25,294 nt of DNA from Pseudomonadota bacterium (GTDB lineage Bacteria > Pseudomonadota > Gammaproteobacteria > Burkholderiales > Burkholderiaceae_D): positions 1 through 25,294 of the forward strand of contig JAEWEK010000363.1 of assembly GCA_023389425.1 (NCBI GenBank). Reading direction: 5' to 3'. Position 1 is the first letter of the stretch. The number at the start of each line of letters is the position of its first letter. The notes under the pieces were generated by a model. It ran no database searches. It saw nothing but the letters and a program-made list of their open reading frames with translations, and was not told the origin of the DNA. Below, piece by piece: positions 24,435-25,294 of the stretch. A program made the translations under genes and the position numbers.

Positions 24435-24611
24435 ACAAAGTTTAGTTGGCCCGAGGGAACACAGTGCATATTCTACGTGGAAATCGGGGACTGCGAGGGG
24501 GCCAGATCGCACTTTCGGCGCTTCGTCGCAACAGAATGAAAAAAGCGCCAATGGCCCCCTTGCTGGGCATGCATTACAATCGGCCTTCAATTTCAGCATT
24601 CAAGGAAAATC

Positions 24612-24968
24612 ATGTCCCTTACCACCACCAATTCCGGCCTGCAGTACGAAGACACCGTCGTCGGCAGCGGCGCCGAAGCCAAGGCCGGCCAGTACGTCAC
24701 CGTGCACTACACCGGCTGGCTGCGCAACGATGACGGCACCCCGGGCGCGAAGTTCGATTCGAGCAAGGACCGCAACGATCCGTTCGAGTTCCCGCTGGGC
24801 GCGGGCCATGTCATCAAGGGCTGGGACGAAGGTGTGCAGGGCATGAAGGTGGGCGGTGCGCGCCGCCTGGTCATCCCGGCCAGCCTGGGCTACGGCGCGC
24901 GCGGCGCCGGCGGCGTCATTCCGCCGAACGCCACCCTGATTTTCGACGTCGAGCTGCTGGGCGTCTGA
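24612..24968 (+). CDS. FKBP-type peptidyl-prolyl cis-trans isomerase
   Basis: 118 residues, a single FKBP domain with no signal peptide, so cytoplasmic. Typical segments are VTVHYTGWL, FDSSKDRNDPFEFPLG, VIKGWDEGVQGMKVGG, RRLVIPASLGYGARGAGGVIPPNATLIFDVELL (family resemblance; the AGGVIPPNATL flap and FDVELL end are diagnostic). It catalyses proline isomerisation in protein folding. The ATG at 24612 has AAGGA at 24602-24606. A TACAAT at 24575-24580 could be a -10 element, but no good -35 is seen at the right distance. A small lipoprotein gene starts 2 bp after its stop and is probably cotranscribed. Confidence 0.95.
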   Translation: MSLTTTNSGLQYEDTVVGSGAEAKAGQYVTVHYTGWLRNDDGTPGAKFDSSKDRNDPFEFPLGAGHVIKGWDEGVQGMKVGGARRLVIPASLGYGARGAGGVIPPNATLIFDVELLGV

Positions 24969-24970
24969 CC

Positions 24971-25177
24971 ATGCGCGCCTTGTTGAAGCTGGCGGCGGCG
25001 CTAGCCCTGGTGCCGATGCTGCATGGCTGCATGGTGATGGCGGTCGGCGGCGCGGTCGTGGGTGGGGCGGCGACGGTGGCTTCCACTGCGGTGGGGGCCG
25101 GCGTGGCGGTCGGCAAGGGCGCCTACAATGTGGCGACTTATCCGTTTAGCAGCAGCGACAAGGACGAAAAGAAGTAA
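24971..25177 (+). CDS. Tiny glycine/alanine-rich lipoprotein
   Basis: 68 residues. The signal sequence MRALLKLAAALALVPMLHGC has a lipobox-like LHGC (C20). The mature part has a glycine/alanine/valine-rich stretch (MAVGGAVVGGAATVASTAVGA and following), which may insert into a membrane, and a charged tail SSSDKDEKK. I recognise no family of known function. It begins 2 bp after the FKBP stop, so translation is probably linked. Confidence 0.78.
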   Translation: MRALLKLAAALALVPMLHGCMVMAVGGAVVGGAATVASTAVGAGVAVGKGAYNVATYPFSSSDKDEKK

Positions 25178-25194
25178 CAGCGACGTCAAGGTCG

Positions 25195-25241
25195 AATGGG
25201 GTTCCCGCCTTCGCGGGAACCGCGAAGGCGGGAACCCCATT
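25195..25241. repeat. Perfect 21-bp inverted repeat, possible terminator
   Basis: Arms 25195-25215 and 25221-25241 are perfectly complementary around a 5-base loop (GGAAC). The outer stem ends in AAT...ATT, followed by TTG on the plus strand. It lies 18 bp after the lipoprotein stop, so it could end that transcript. The left half contains its own palindrome GTTCCCGC-CTTC-GCGGGAAC, typical of REP-like elements. Bases 25242-25294 show nothing supportable. Confidence 0.8.
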
Positions 25242-25294
25242 TTGCATTCCTGCCGCAAACTGAGCCTTCCCTCTAATTCCACGCAATCCCCGCC

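Overview
The window looks like chromosomal DNA of a GC-rich betaproteobacterium, most likely Oxalobacteraceae (Massilia/Duganella/Telluria type). The clues are the glnA - DUF4124 - ntrB - ntrC order, the style of the proteins, and short palindromic intergenic repeats with a GTAGGGTGGGC core. This assignment is inference from gene content, not a search. I see no rRNA, tRNA, CRISPR array, insertion sequence or prophage. No intergenic gap exceeds 300 bases.

Layout. (1) 1-4790, minus strand: a nitrogen-control cluster. glnA has a textbook sigma-54 promoter, a cluster of NtrC half-sites about 140-170 bp upstream, and its own intrinsic terminator. It is followed by a DUF4124 protein, ntrB and ntrC; ntrC runs off the left edge just before its DNA-binding helix-turn-helix. 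(2) 4834-6053, plus: a single-domain rhodanese and an unrecognised alpha-helical protein, divergent from glnA, then a palindromic repeat that could act as a terminator. (3) 6208-8902, minus: an exported CocE/alpha-amino-acid-ester-hydrolase-like enzyme and uridine kinase. (4) 9072-10573, plus: an MCE (MlaD-like) protein and a PqiC-like lipoprotein, translationally coupled, without the ABC permease and ATPase genes that usually accompany them. (5) 10570-11472, minus: cytochrome b561 and a tiny lipoprotein. (6) 11644-13284, plus: a YcbB-like L,D-transpeptidase, whose 3' end overlaps by 49 bp the convergent MocR-type regulator (13236-14630, minus). (7) 14746-19726, minus: a very large bifunctional penicillin-binding protein followed 13 bp later by a membrane-tethered TAXI-type TRAP solute-binding protein with no TRAP permease nearby. 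(8) 19991-24434, minus: four genes overlapping by 1-4 bases (YncE-like beta-propeller, polysaccharide-deacetylase-like lipoprotein, fatty acid hydroxylase/sterol desaturase family membrane protein, EI24/CysZ-like membrane protein), then, after a palindromic repeat, a stand-alone MoCF/CinA-N protein. (9) 24612-25177, plus: a small FKBP-type isomerase and a tiny lipoprotein, then a perfect 21-bp inverted repeat.

Much of the window concerns the cell envelope: peptidoglycan synthesis and cross-linking, lipid transport or modification, and several lipoproteins. The best candidates for something undescribed are the tightly overlapped propeller-deacetylase-hydroxylase-EI24 operon, whose deacetylase lacks a usual metal-ligand aspartate, and the PBP-TAXI pair, whose PBP has a large insertion inside its transpeptidase domain.
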